Positions 36,133 through 44,131 of a stretch of DNA of 64,000 nt are shown here, in pieces; position 1 is the stretch's first letter; the number at the start of each line of letters is the position of its first letter. The stretch is from Caryophanales bacterium UBA6380 (GTDB lineage: Bacteria > Bacillota_I > Bacilli_A > RFN20 > CAG-826): assembly GCA_002438785.1 (NCBI GenBank), contig DJQS01000020.1, positions 1 through 64,000 on the forward strand, written 5' to 3'. The position numbers and the translations under genes are program-made. The notes beneath the pieces are model-generated. The model did not search any database. It was given only the letters and a program-made list of their open reading frames with translations, and had not been told where the DNA came from.

Positions 36133-37029
36133 TTAATGATGACCACTATCTAGGTACATCTTGTAAACTACATCCCAAATATGATTACGATATTCTTGGA
36201 ATTTAGGATCTAATTTTGTTGCTTGACTTCTTGGATAAGGTAAATCAATATCGATAATTTCTTTTACTTGTCCTGGTCGAGCACTCATAATAATTACTCT
36301 TGAGGCTAATAATACACATTCATCAACATCATGAGTAATAAAGAAACATGTTTTTCTTTCTTTTTCCCAAGTTTTTAATAGATCTTCTTGAAGTTGCGAT
36401 CTTGTCTGAGCATCTAAAGCTCCAAATGGCTCATCAAGAAGTAGAACTTCACTGTTTAATGCATAAGCTCTTGCTATAGCGACACGTTGTTTCATACCGC
36501 CAGATAATTCCTTAGGATATTTGTTTTCAAATCCATTAAGCTGAACCATGTTAATATATTTTTGTGTAATAGCCTCTCGTTCAGCTTTAGTGTATCTAGC
36601 CTTTTTCATTAAAGGTACGATTTCACCATTTTTATCAGTTGTCATAACTTGTTCAATTTCTTTAGTTGCCTTATTTTTCTTATATACAGGGACTAAATGC
36701 TTAATAAATTTAGTTGCATACATAACATTCTTTTTGACTGTAAGCCAAGGAAATAGAGCATATTGTTGAAATATAACACCTCTATCAGGTCCTGGACCTA
36801 AAATAGGTCTACCATGAATCATTGCGCTTCCTTCAGTAGGTTGTTCTAGTCCAGATATAATATTTAATAAAGTAGTTTTCCCACATCCACTTGGTCCAAC
36901 AACACAAATAAATTCATTCTTTTTTATTTCTAAATTAACTCCATTAAGAGCAATAACATCATCCCCATTTTGTACAGGATATATTTTTTTAACATTATCA
37001 ATTTTAATAACAACATTTTTTTCACTCAT
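36133..37029 (-). CDS. NitT/TauT-type ABC transporter ATP-binding protein, with insertion
   Basis: This is the ATPase of the importer, 298 residues. Walker A GPSGCGKTT is near residue 44, the Q-loop FQQYALFPW near 87, signature LSGGMKQRVAIARAYAL near 174 and Walker B EVLLLDEPFGALD. The switch His is in FFITHDVDE. Compared with SsuB/TauB proteins (about 250 residues), it carries an extra stretch of roughly 40 residues at about 105-150 in the helical subdomain that contacts the permease. The insertion is rich in Lys and contains DKNGEIVPLMKKARY. The gene is 13 nt after the permease gene in one operon. Confidence 0.93.
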   Translation of the reverse strand: MSEKNVVIKIDNVKKIYPVQNGDDVIALNGVNLEIKKNEFICVVGPSGCGKTTLLNIISGLEQPTEGSAMIHGRPILGPGPDRGVIFQQYALFPWLTVKKNVMYATKFIKHLVPVYKKNKATKEIEQVMTTDKNGEIVPLMKKARYTKAEREAITQKYINMVQLNGFENKYPKELSGGMKQRVAIARAYALNSEVLLLDEPFGALDAQTRSQLQEDLLKTWEKERKTCFFITHDVDECVLLASRVIIMSARPGQVKEIIDIDLPYPRSQATKLDPKFQEYRNHIWDVVYKMYLDSGHH

Positions 37030-37042
37030 ATTGATACCTCAA

Positions 37043-37963
37043 TTACTTCCATCTCGTTAATCTTTTTTCAGTAAAAAGTAAGATTTTATCAAGTAAAATA
37101 CCACAAATTCCTAACACAATAATTCCCATAACGGCATAGTCCATTTCAAGATTACTACCTTTTGTATTAATAAATGAACCTAAGCCATAAGTTGTACCAG
37201 TTAATTCACTAGCAACAAGAGTAGTCATTGCGGCTCCAACACCAAGCCTCATAGCAGTTAAAATAAATGGGAAAGAACTAGGAACAATAACTCCCATAAA
37301 TAAATTTTTATCTTTAGCACCGAAAGTATATGCTGCTTTAACAAGTGTTAAATCTACATTTCTTACGCCTTGGTAAATAGTGACTGTCATTGTTAAAAAA
37401 CATGCTAAGAAAATTATAAAATATTTAGGAGATTCACTACCCATTGCACTAAAAGCGGCAACAACAATAGGAACATAAGCAATTGGAGGAATACATCTTA
37501 AAAATTGTATTGAAGGATCTAAAAATGCTCTAAATGGACGATACCATGCCATAATAAAAGCAATTGGAATTGAAGCAACTATCGCAATTAAATAGCCAAC
37601 AACAACTCTTTGAGCACTGTAGCCTAAGTGTAACCATAAATAATAGTTTCCTTCTGGACCAGCCATTTTAATAAATCTATTAAATACTGTCGCAGGATCA
37701 CTTAGCCAACTTGTTTCACCCTTACTTTGTGCAATAAATGAATATAGCCACCATAAAAAGATTATAAATAAGACACCACAAATACCAACAACAACATTTT
37801 TCCATGTTGGCCATAAAGAAAAGTCTTTCATTTTTTTAGGACCACTTGTAGCTACATCATTTACTGGTCGAGATAATTTAGTCAAATCAATATTATTGAT
37901 TTCTTCTTGTTTCTTCTCTTTTATTTTTTCAATAAAATCAATTTTAATTTTTGGTAATTTCAT
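37043..37963 (-). CDS. NitT/TauT-type ABC transporter permease
   Basis: This 306-residue protein has a long polar N-terminal tail (about 55 residues) followed by six transmembrane segments of the SsuC/TauC type. The cytoplasmic coupling loop carries AAYTFGAKDKNLFMGVIVPSS near 225, the EAA-type motif that docks on the ATPase. RCIPPIAYVPIVVAAF near 160 is also typical. It forms a complete importer with the two downstream genes. Confidence 0.93.
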   Translation of the reverse strand: MKLPKIKIDFIEKIKEKKQEEINNIDLTKLSRPVNDVATSGPKKMKDFSLWPTWKNVVVGICGVLFIIFLWWLYSFIAQSKGETSWLSDPATVFNRFIKMAGPEGNYYLWLHLGYSAQRVVVGYLIAIVASIPIAFIMAWYRPFRAFLDPSIQFLRCIPPIAYVPIVVAAFSAMGSESPKYFIIFLACFLTMTVTIYQGVRNVDLTLVKAAYTFGAKDKNLFMGVIVPSSFPFILTAMRLGVGAAMTTLVASELTGTTYGLGSFINTKGSNLEMDYAVMGIIVLGICGILLDKILLFTEKRLTRWK

Positions 37964-37975
37964 AATAACTCCTTA

Positions 37976-38797
37976 CTATTCTGCTAATTCTCTTGCAACT
38001 CCAATTCTTGCATCATTATGTTTTTGCAGTAATGAAGCAGGAAAATCTATTGAACAAGGACCGAAGCTCGCTCTTCGAATTACAGATTTATGCCAATCTC
38101 TAAAACAATATAAACGTATTTTTTTACTATTTAATATCTGTTTTAATCCAATTGTTACACAATATTTTGGCATTAAATAATATGCACCATTATATTCATC
38201 CATTGAATTAACAACTTTAGTCTCCTCGCTAATTTTTTGAACTCGCGTCGTAGAATTAATAAAATCCTCATAACTAATATCTTCATTTTCAAATGGTGGT
38301 TCATTAAAGGCCATATGACCAGTAATCCCAATTCCCCCAAAACAAATATCAACACCACCATGTTCAAGAATTACTTTATCAATTAATGAAGAATTGTCTT
38401 TTGTAGGAAAAATACGTTGAGATTCATCCATAATTAAGTTTTTATCAATTTTGTCATAGCAAAGTTTATACATAATTCCTTTAAAGGATAAAGGATTAGA
38501 AGATGGCATTATGTCATTATTTTCATCTAAATATTCATCCATATTTATAAAAGTAACATTTTTTAAAGAAATCTTATTTGTATTAATGAGTTCAACAAAA
38601 TACTTATATTGACCTACAGGGCCTAATGGACAAATAAATAATGTTTTTTTATGATTTTTATTATTATTTACAATGCATTCATACATTTCCTTAGCCATAG
38701 CTAAAAAAGTATCTTCTTTATTATTAAATAAATCGATTGGAATTTTCCCTTTTTTTATATTTTCACCTTTTATATCAAGAAAACTTTTATCAATCAT
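37976..38797 (-). CDS. NagB-like sugar isomerase/deaminase family protein lacking the catalytic Asp
   Basis: This 273-residue protein belongs to the glucosamine-6-phosphate deaminase/6-phosphogluconolactonase superfamily. PLGPVGQYKYFVEL (phosphate loop) and NMDEYLD near 85-91 are conserved. The catalytic loop reads GGIGITGHMAFNEP at 154-167. NagB has Asp where Thr159 stands here (GIG-x-D-GH), and that Asp is the general base. The following His161 and Glu166 are kept. The protein is thus unlikely to be an ordinary GlcN6P deaminase. It lies between LarA-like and permease genes in one operon, so it probably acts on an intermediate of that pathway. Confidence 0.85.
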   Translation of the reverse strand: MIDKSFLDIKGENIKKGKIPIDLFNNKEDTFLAMAKEMYECIVNNNKNHKKTLFICPLGPVGQYKYFVELINTNKISLKNVTFINMDEYLDENNDIMPSSNPLSFKGIMYKLCYDKIDKNLIMDESQRIFPTKDNSSLIDKVILEHGGVDICFGGIGITGHMAFNEPPFENEDISYEDFINSTTRVQKISEETKVVNSMDEYNGAYYLMPKYCVTIGLKQILNSKKIRLYCFRDWHKSVIRRASFGPCSIDFPASLLQKHNDARIGVARELAE

Positions 38798-38799
38798 AA

Positions 38800-40242
38800 T
38801 TAATCGAACTCCTTACTATCTTTCATACAAAGGTGCACACTAGGCCTTTTAAATGTCATTGGAAGCACTAAAATATTAGGATTTTTACCAACATATTTTT
38901 TTGCATCATCTATAGCTTCCATAACTGTAGTTCTTGTTTTCATCCCCATTTCCCTTGCAGAACCTGGTTTTTTTGCTCCAATTATATAAATTGCTTTGCA
39001 ATCTCTTTCGGCAATATGAGCACAAGAAATCATTGAGAAGCAGTGGTAAGGATGAAAAGCGTAATTGAAGCGATATAAATCAAAATATTTTTGATTATTC
39101 ATTACTTTATAATATTCTTCAATTTCAGGAAGTGTATTGCCATGTTCTTGAAAATAATCATAAACAGGCTTCATTGCTGGAAATTCTTCATTTCCAAAGT
39201 CACCATCGCATTGAGCTAAAGCAATTACTACTGGGTTATCATTTAAGACTCTTTTAAGTCTTATAATTTGTGCGCTTATAGCTTGTTCAACCAAGATAGG
39301 ATTTCTTCCTTGTCTAGAACCATATTGAAAATCATTAGGTAATCCAAATATTACAATATCGTATTTTTTATCAGCCCATTTAACATATGTTCTTTTATCT
39401 GCAATTTTCCATGATAATGGCTCAATAAGTTTTGCGTAACCAGCAAAAACTGCTATTTGATGTGAAAAACTATCTAAAACTGCATCAATTGTGAAGAATT
39501 TTTTTCCCATTGATTCTTCCATCCATTCTCCTATAGCATCAAATTTTTGTCTCATTAAAGAGTGGGAAGTTACTGGAACAAAATCCTTTCGATGCATTAC
39601 CTTTGGGCAATGATGAGCCGATATACATTCCCAATTAGAAATACCAGTTGCACAATGTTTGTATCCACCGCTATACCCTCCATATGGGTTTCCCTGAACA
39701 TGGCCAATCAAAAAAGCAACATCTGCATCATAAACATACTTATTTATAACTACTTTAGAATGAAATTGTGGTTCATAACCTAAATCCACTAGATGTTCCC
39801 AATCTTCTGAATCATGATTAATAATTTGACCCTTAGGATAAAAGCGATTAAAAATTTCTTCACCTAAAATCTTTTTAATCTCATCAGGCTTATTTTTTCT
39901 ATGTAGACCATTAGAACAAATAAGCATAATATCTTTTTCTTCAACACCATTTTTTAAACATTCGTTGATAACTAAAGGAATAGAAGTTTTACGATGTGAA
40001 TCTTCTTGAAATCCACCTTTTACTTTATCCGGAAAAACAATAACTATTTTACTACCTTTATGGACTTGTTTAGAAATAGGTTCAATACCGATTGGATTCA
40101 AAATAGCTTCAAGAGTAGCTTTTTTTACATCATCTAAGCCTTTTGGATCTTTTTTAGTAACACCTATTTCAAATATATCAACATTCTCATTTGGCAATTT
40201 TACATTTATTTGTCCATCACCATATTCTAGTTTAACTTCCAT
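38800..40242 (-). CDS. LarA-family (lactate racemase-like, DUF2088) protein
   Basis: LarA enzymes use a nickel-pincer nucleotide to racemise or epimerise 2-hydroxy acids. The 480-residue protein keeps the expected ligands: His114 in NGLHRKN, His181 in IGHVQGN, Lys195 in SGGYKH (the pincer attachment site) and His210/211 in AHHCP. The cofactor-making genes larB, larC and larE are not in the window. It sits 1 nt after the TPI-like gene and 2 nt before the NagB-like gene. The substrate is unknown; a sugar acid or other 2-hydroxy acid brought in by the operon's importer would fit. Confidence 0.87.
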   Translation of the reverse strand: MEVKLEYGDGQINVKLPNENVDIFEIGVTKKDPKGLDDVKKATLEAILNPIGIEPISKQVHKGSKIVIVFPDKVKGGFQEDSHRKTSIPLVINECLKNGVEEKDIMLICSNGLHRKNKPDEIKKILGEEIFNRFYPKGQIINHDSEDWEHLVDLGYEPQFHSKVVINKYVYDADVAFLIGHVQGNPYGGYSGGYKHCATGISNWECISAHHCPKVMHRKDFVPVTSHSLMRQKFDAIGEWMEESMGKKFFTIDAVLDSFSHQIAVFAGYAKLIEPLSWKIADKRTYVKWADKKYDIVIFGLPNDFQYGSRQGRNPILVEQAISAQIIRLKRVLNDNPVVIALAQCDGDFGNEEFPAMKPVYDYFQEHGNTLPEIEEYYKVMNNQKYFDLYRFNYAFHPYHCFSMISCAHIAERDCKAIYIIGAKKPGSAREMGMKTRTTVMEAIDDAKKYVGKNPNILVLPMTFKRPSVHLCMKDSKEFD

Positions 40243-41046
40243 TTATAACCCTCCTTTATATGTGTCAATGATCTTTTTGAAATCATCTAAATAAAAGCCA
40301 AAATCTTTTCCAAACCTTGTTAAAGCTATCAAACCACCATCAAGATCTTTAATAGAAGCAATCATTTTCGCATTGTCTTCTTTTAATCCGCCGCCATAAA
40401 CAACATCAACACATACGATAGTTTTAATATATTTAACAATATCTTCGATATATTCTTTATTTGGAGGAACCTTTCCAGGACCAATAGCCCATATAGGCTC
40501 ATAAGCAATTGTAATATACTTTAAGTCAACATCTTTTAATCCAGTAAGTATTTGCTTTTTTAATATTTCATATTTATTATTCTGTTCTTCAATTTTTTCT
40601 CCAATGCAATATAAAACATTCATTTTTTGACTTGTGGCTCTTTTAATTTCTTCATTAAGAATCAAATTGATATCTCCATTATTTCCACCTAAAGAAACTA
40701 AATAATTTAAGTGCTTTCTTTCTTCACAATGTCCAATAATAACATCATTAACTCCAATTGAAGTCATTGATTTCGCAGTTCTAAAAGTAGTAAAGGCACC
40801 AAAATTGTGACCAATTTCTACATCATCATAGTGAACACCCTGACATCCTATATAAATATTTTTTGCAACTTTCAAAGCCGGAATTAAATTAGATTCTTGA
40901 AAAAAAATTGTATATTTAAAATCATTTAAAGAATCAATAAAAGATGTAATTTTTTTAGCATATTCTTCTTTTTCGCCTAAATCATTAACTCCACCAAAAC
41001 ATCTAGGAATGTCGAATCTTTTTAAGTTTAGATATATTTTTTTCAT
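40243..41046 (-). CDS. triose-phosphate isomerase-like sugar-phosphate isomerase
   Basis: This TIM-barrel protein is 267 residues long from the ATG at 41046. A longer TTG frame exists but lacks a ribosome-binding site and family similarity. TPI catalytic residues are recognisable: Asn7/Lys9 (YLNLKRF), His106 (IGHCEER) and Glu183 (AYEPIWAIG). Several positions deviate: IGHSER reads IGHCEE, loop 6 ends GPGKVPP, and the phosphate loop reads YGGGL rather than YGGSV. Such paralogues act on other keto- or aldose phosphates, for example erythrulose phosphates. As the first gene of the operon it is probably pathway-specific, not the glycolytic enzyme. Confidence 0.85.
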   Translation of the reverse strand: MKKIYLNLKRFDIPRCFGGVNDLGEKEEYAKKITSFIDSLNDFKYTIFFQESNLIPALKVAKNIYIGCQGVHYDDVEIGHNFGAFTTFRTAKSMTSIGVNDVIIGHCEERKHLNYLVSLGGNNGDINLILNEEIKRATSQKMNVLYCIGEKIEEQNNKYEILKKQILTGLKDVDLKYITIAYEPIWAIGPGKVPPNKEYIEDIVKYIKTIVCVDVVYGGGLKEDNAKMIASIKDLDGGLIALTRFGKDFGFYLDDFKKIIDTYKGGL

Positions 41047-41064
41047 AATGTAAGCCCTTACATT
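41047..41064 (-). promoter_or_regulatory. palindrome containing the ribosome-binding site of the TPI-like gene
   Basis: On the minus strand AATGTAAGGGCTTACATT is an 8-bp perfect inverted repeat with central GG, ending directly at the start codon. The Shine-Dalgarno core AAGGG lies in its middle, so RNA folding would limit initiation. Confidence 0.55.
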
Positions 41065-41106
41065 TTCATAATTTATCAATTATTTTACTTAATTACAATA
41101 AATTAA

Positions 41107-41278
41107 TTTCGAATAAGAAAAAAATATTACGCGTTTCTTTTCAAATGTAATAAATTTGCATTTCATTCGAAACATTCATAAAATTTATGTTCATTATGTC
41201 AATTTATATAATTAAAAATTAGTAATTATACCTTTCGAATATAATTATTTTTTTTCGTTTAAATTTAACTTTCGAAAC
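41107..41278. promoter_or_regulatory. cluster of TTTCGAA-type motifs between TPI-like gene and deoR
   Basis: Copies are at 41107-41114 (TTTCGAAT), 41165-41173 (ATTCGAAAC), 41233-41240 (TTTCGAAT), 41253-41260 (TTTCGTTT) and 41270-41278 (TTTCGAAAC). The first two flank the start region of the TPI-like operon and the last abuts the -10 box of deoR. Repeated short sites of this kind are typical operators of DeoR-family repressors, which makes autoregulation likely. Confidence 0.68.
41175..41202 (-). promoter_or_regulatory. promoter of TPI-like/LarA-like/ABC operon
   Basis: Minus-strand TTGACA (41197-41202) and TATGAA (41175-41180) are spaced 16 nt apart. The motif at 41165-41173 lies immediately downstream, at the expected transcription start. 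Confidence 0.6.
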
Positions 41279-41280
41279 GC

Positions 41281-41286
41281 TATAAT
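41281..41286 (+). promoter_or_regulatory. -10 box of deoR
   Basis: TATAAT lies 22 nt before the ATG of the DeoR gene, with TTTAAA at 41258-41263 as a weak -35 (17-nt spacing). A TTTCGAAAC motif fills the spacer. Confidence 0.6.
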
Positions 41287-41307
41287 TATTTTAACGAGGT
41301 ATAAAAT

Positions 41308-42057
41308 ATGAATAAAAGGCAATCAACCATTGTAAATCTTGTAAATAATACTACAAAAATCTCGGTAACTACCTTAGCAAAAAAATTAAATGTAAGCGAG
41401 GTAACAATTAGAAAAGATTTAACTTTACTTTCAAATTATGGAATTATCATAAGAGAGCATGGTTTTGCTATTAAAAAGAATAGTGTTGATATTAGAAATA
41501 GACTATCAATAAGTTATGATCTTAAACAAAAAATTGCTAAAAAGGCTGCTCAGTTAATTAATTTTAATGAAACTATTATTATTGGTAGTGGTTCTACATG
41601 TGCATTACTTGCAGAAGAAATTGCTCGTACTAAGCCAAACGTAACAATTTTAACTCATTCAATTTACATCGTTGAGCACGCATCAAAATTAGGCAATAAC
41701 AAAATTATTCTTTTTGGTGGAGAATATCAAAACGATTCACAAGTTATGGTTGGTCCTTTAGTAAGGCTTAATGCAAAACAATACTTTGTAGACAAAATAT
41801 TTTTAGGAACAGATGGTTTTGTAAAAGAAATAGGTTTCATGGGTAGTGATAGTTTAAGAACGGAAGCAATACAAAATATGGCTGAGTCTGCTAGACATAT
41901 TGTTATGCTAACAGATTCATCCAAATTCAACAAAATGGGTATTTTAGTCCAATTTTCTCCATCAAGTGTTTCGAGAATTATAACAGATAATAATATTTCA
42001 AGCGATTACCTTAGTTATTTTAAAGGTAAAAATATCAAAGTAGATATAGTTAATTAA
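41308..42057 (+). CDS. DeoR/GlpR family transcriptional regulator
   Basis: This 249-residue regulator has a winged helix-turn-helix at the N-terminus (TKISVTTLAKKLNVSEVTIRKDL, about residues 13-37). The C-terminal DeoR sensor domain, related to sugar-phosphate isomerases, shows IIGSGSTCALLAEEI near 91 and FLGTDGF near 170. Such repressors sense phosphorylated sugars. GAGG precedes the ATG. It is divergent from the TPI-like operon, and TTTCGAA-type sites lie between them. The gene overlaps the convergent epimerase gene by 8 nt. Confidence 0.94.
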   Translation: MNKRQSTIVNLVNNTTKISVTTLAKKLNVSEVTIRKDLTLLSNYGIIIREHGFAIKKNSVDIRNRLSISYDLKQKIAKKAAQLINFNETIIIGSGSTCALLAEEIARTKPNVTILTHSIYIVEHASKLGNNKIILFGGEYQNDSQVMVGPLVRLNAKQYFVDKIFLGTDGFVKEIGFMGSDSLRTEAIQNMAESARHIVMLTDSSKFNKMGILVQFSPSSVSRIITDNNISSDYLSYFKGKNIKVDIVN

Positions 42058-42880
42058 TTTTATTTATTGTGATTGAAAACGAGTATATAGCTGATTCATT
42101 TGGAGACAACTTATTTATATATAATCTATTATTTAGGGTTTTAGGTTCGTTATTATAGGAGGCTATCCCCCACCAAGGTTCAACACAAATGAAGTTATTG
42201 GTTTTTGGATTTTGCCACAAAGCGACTAAAGGTGAATTTAAATCATAATCGAAATTATAAAAATCTGTATGTAGTGTTATTTTTTTTGTTTTATTTAATA
42301 AAATAATCGTGTCTAATTCATCAAAAACATTGTTATTTAGACTTATTTTATCAAAATTTAATGTTTTTTCACTTAATAAAATATTTCCGTTAATGATAGG
42401 CAAATATGTAATATTGTTATTTAAATCTATGTAAGAAGAATTGTCTATTTTTATTCCTAAATGATTTCCTAGAGAAAAAAACATATTAATATCTGACAAA
42501 TTTATAATTTTAAATGTAACACGATATTTATTATAAATAAGTTCATATTTTATTTCATAAATAAATTTATAAGGATAATAATCTAAATCTATTTTTGAGC
42601 TAACATATGTTGCAATTAATGTTGTTGAATTTAGTTTTCTAAATTCGAATTCTTTTTCTCTAATAAAGCCATGTCTTGAAGGTATATTATAAGTTTTATC
42701 ATTCACACTATACTCGTATTGTCCAATAATAGGAAATATCATTACATCTTGAAATTTCCAACCTCCGTCATCAATTTGATGAATTAATTCTCTATTATTT
42801 TTTAAATCTAAAATAGAAGTCAAAGATCCACCTATATTATTAACAGTAATTTTAAACAAATCATTTGCAATATATTCCAT
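42050..42880 (-). CDS. aldose 1-epimerase family protein (LacX-like)
   Basis: This galactose-mutarotase-fold protein has 276 residues. Conserved segments are the His in IPSRHGF near 69, the His in SLGNHLGIKI near 142 and the Glu in CVEPWWG near 238, which matches the catalytic base region. LacX-like members convert sugar anomers and are often found in sugar operons. A specific sugar cannot be assigned. AGAGG precedes the start. The 114-bp gap to nagA contains a 14-bp palindrome and a CTCGAAAT half-site resembling the DeoR motifs. Confidence 0.88.
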   Translation of the reverse strand: MEYIANDLFKITVNNIGGSLTSILDLKNNRELIHQIDDGGWKFQDVMIFPIIGQYEYSVNDKTYNIPSRHGFIREKEFEFRKLNSTTLIATYVSSKIDLDYYPYKFIYEIKYELIYNKYRVTFKIINLSDINMFFSLGNHLGIKIDNSSYIDLNNNITYLPIINGNILLSEKTLNFDKISLNNNVFDELDTIILLNKTKKITLHTDFYNFDYDLNSPLVALWQNPKTNNFICVEPWWGIASYNNEPKTLNNRLYINKLSPNESAIYSFSITINKIN

Positions 42881-42916
42881 ATAAAACCTCTTATGCTTAC
42901 ACTCGAAATCTTAAAA

Positions 42917-42965
42917 TAAAGATATCTTTACTATTTGATTTTCCTCATTTAAAGTATGCTATAAT
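42917..42965 (+). promoter_or_regulatory. nagA promoter with upstream palindrome
   Basis: TGC TATAAT (42957-42965) is an extended -10 element. The perfect 14-bp palindrome TAAAGATATCTTTA lies at 42917-42930, near the expected -35, and could be an operator. AAAGGAG follows 10 nt before the ATG. Confidence 0.6.
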
Positions 42966-42994
42966 GAAAGAAATTTTTAAAGGAGTTTGACATA

Positions 42995-44131
42995 ATGATT
43001 TTTAAAAATTGTTATATCTTAACTGAAAATGGTTACTTAAAAAGTGATTTTGAATTTGAAGATAAAATTTTAAATTTAAAAAAATTGAAATCTACTGGTC
43101 TTAACTATGAAAATAAGAAAATCATTCCAGGTTTTTTTGACATTCACACACATGGTGCCGCTGGTTTTGATTTTAACAATGCTAAAAGCATTTCAGAAAT
43201 GCAAAAAATTATCGATTTTTATATTTCTTGTGGTGTTACATCTGTTTTACCTACACTTTTAACTGATAGTGATGAAGTTTATAAAGAAAAATTAGCAATG
43301 ATTTATGAGCTAAGTAAGACAAATCCAATTATAAAAGGAATACATATGGAAGGCCCTTTTTTAAGTAAAGAATATAAGGGAGCTCAACTTGAAAGTTGCC
43401 TTCAACCTTTTAATAAAGACAAGTTTTTAGAATATCAAAATTATGCGCACGGACTAATAAAATACATTACTATTTCTCCAGAATTACCTAATTGTAAAGA
43501 GTTTGTTAAATTTTTAATAAGTCAAAACATTGTAGTTTCACTAGGACACTCTGGCGCCACTTTTGATGAAGCGACAGTAGCAATAAAAGAAGGAGCTACT
43601 AGTTTCACTCATGTAATGAATGCTATGGCTCCTATTCATCAACATAAACCGTCTATTTTAGCTGCAGCTTGGTTTTACGATTTTTGTTATAACGAAGTTA
43701 TTCTAGACGGCATTCATGTTCATCCAGAAATGGTTGCTCTAATAAGGAAAATTAAAGGTGAAAATAAGGTAATTGGTATCACTGACTCATTAATGGCTGC
43801 AGGATTACCTGATGGAAATTATTTTATAGGGTTTACACCGATTTATGTTCAAAATCATGATTGTAAAATAGTAGGAAGCAGTGTAAGAGCTGGTTCAACT
43901 TTAAATGCCTTTCAAGGATTTTTAAATTATAAAAAATTTCTAAATTGCGCCGATCTTGAGGCAAGTCATATTTGGAGCAAAAACCCTGCAGAACTTCTAC
44001 ATTTAATTAAAAATATAGGAACTTTAGAAATTGATAAAAATGCAGATTTCCTCGTTTTAGATGAAAACTATAATTTATTAGAAACATACATTAATGGTAA
44101 ATGTTATTATCGAAAGGATTACAAATTATGA
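42995..44131 (+). CDS. nagA: N-acetylglucosamine-6-phosphate deacetylase
   Basis: NagA removes acetate from GlcNAc-6-phosphate, feeding amino sugars into glycolysis and cell-wall synthesis. The 378-residue amidohydrolase shows the metal ligands HTH (GFFDIHTHGAAGFD, near 53), Glu in HMEGPF near 119, His in SLGHSGAT near 184, His in THVMNAM near 205 and the catalytic Asp in GITDSLMAAG near 265. AAAGGAG precedes the ATG. It ends in TGA and overlaps the start of pfk as ATGA. A true nagB is not seen; the NagB-like gene at 37976 lacks a key Asp. Confidence 0.95.
   Translation: MIFKNCYILTENGYLKSDFEFEDKILNLKKLKSTGLNYENKKIIPGFFDIHTHGAAGFDFNNAKSISEMQKIIDFYISCGVTSVLPTLLTDSDEVYKEKLAMIYELSKTNPIIKGIHMEGPFLSKEYKGAQLESCLQPFNKDKFLEYQNYAHGLIKYITISPELPNCKEFVKFLISQNIVVSLGHSGATFDEATVAIKEGATSFTHVMNAMAPIHQHKPSILAAAWFYDFCYNEVILDGIHVHPEMVALIRKIKGENKVIGITDSLMAAGLPDGNYFIGFTPIYVQNHDCKIVGSSVRAGSTLNAFQGFLNYKKFLNCADLEASHIWSKNPAELLHLIKNIGTLEIDKNADFLVLDENYNLLETYINGKCYYRKDYKL

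Noticed and set aside
37976..38797. Calling the NagB-like gene a functional glucosamine-6-phosphate deaminase partner of nagA
   Set aside because: The general-base Asp is replaced by Thr and the gene sits in another operon.
41047..41079. TTG start 33 nt upstream for the TPI-like gene
   Set aside because: There is no ribosome-binding site; the family start and an AAGGG site both support the ATG at 41046.
44101..44127. Longer start for phosphofructokinase inside nagA
   Set aside because: The AAAGGA site and ATGA overlap with the nagA stop support the ATG at 44128, where the family sequence begins.
43000..44131. TGA read as tryptophan (Mycoplasma code)
   Set aside because: nagA ends in TGA overlapping the next start codon, and Trp in the clear homologues is encoded by TGG.
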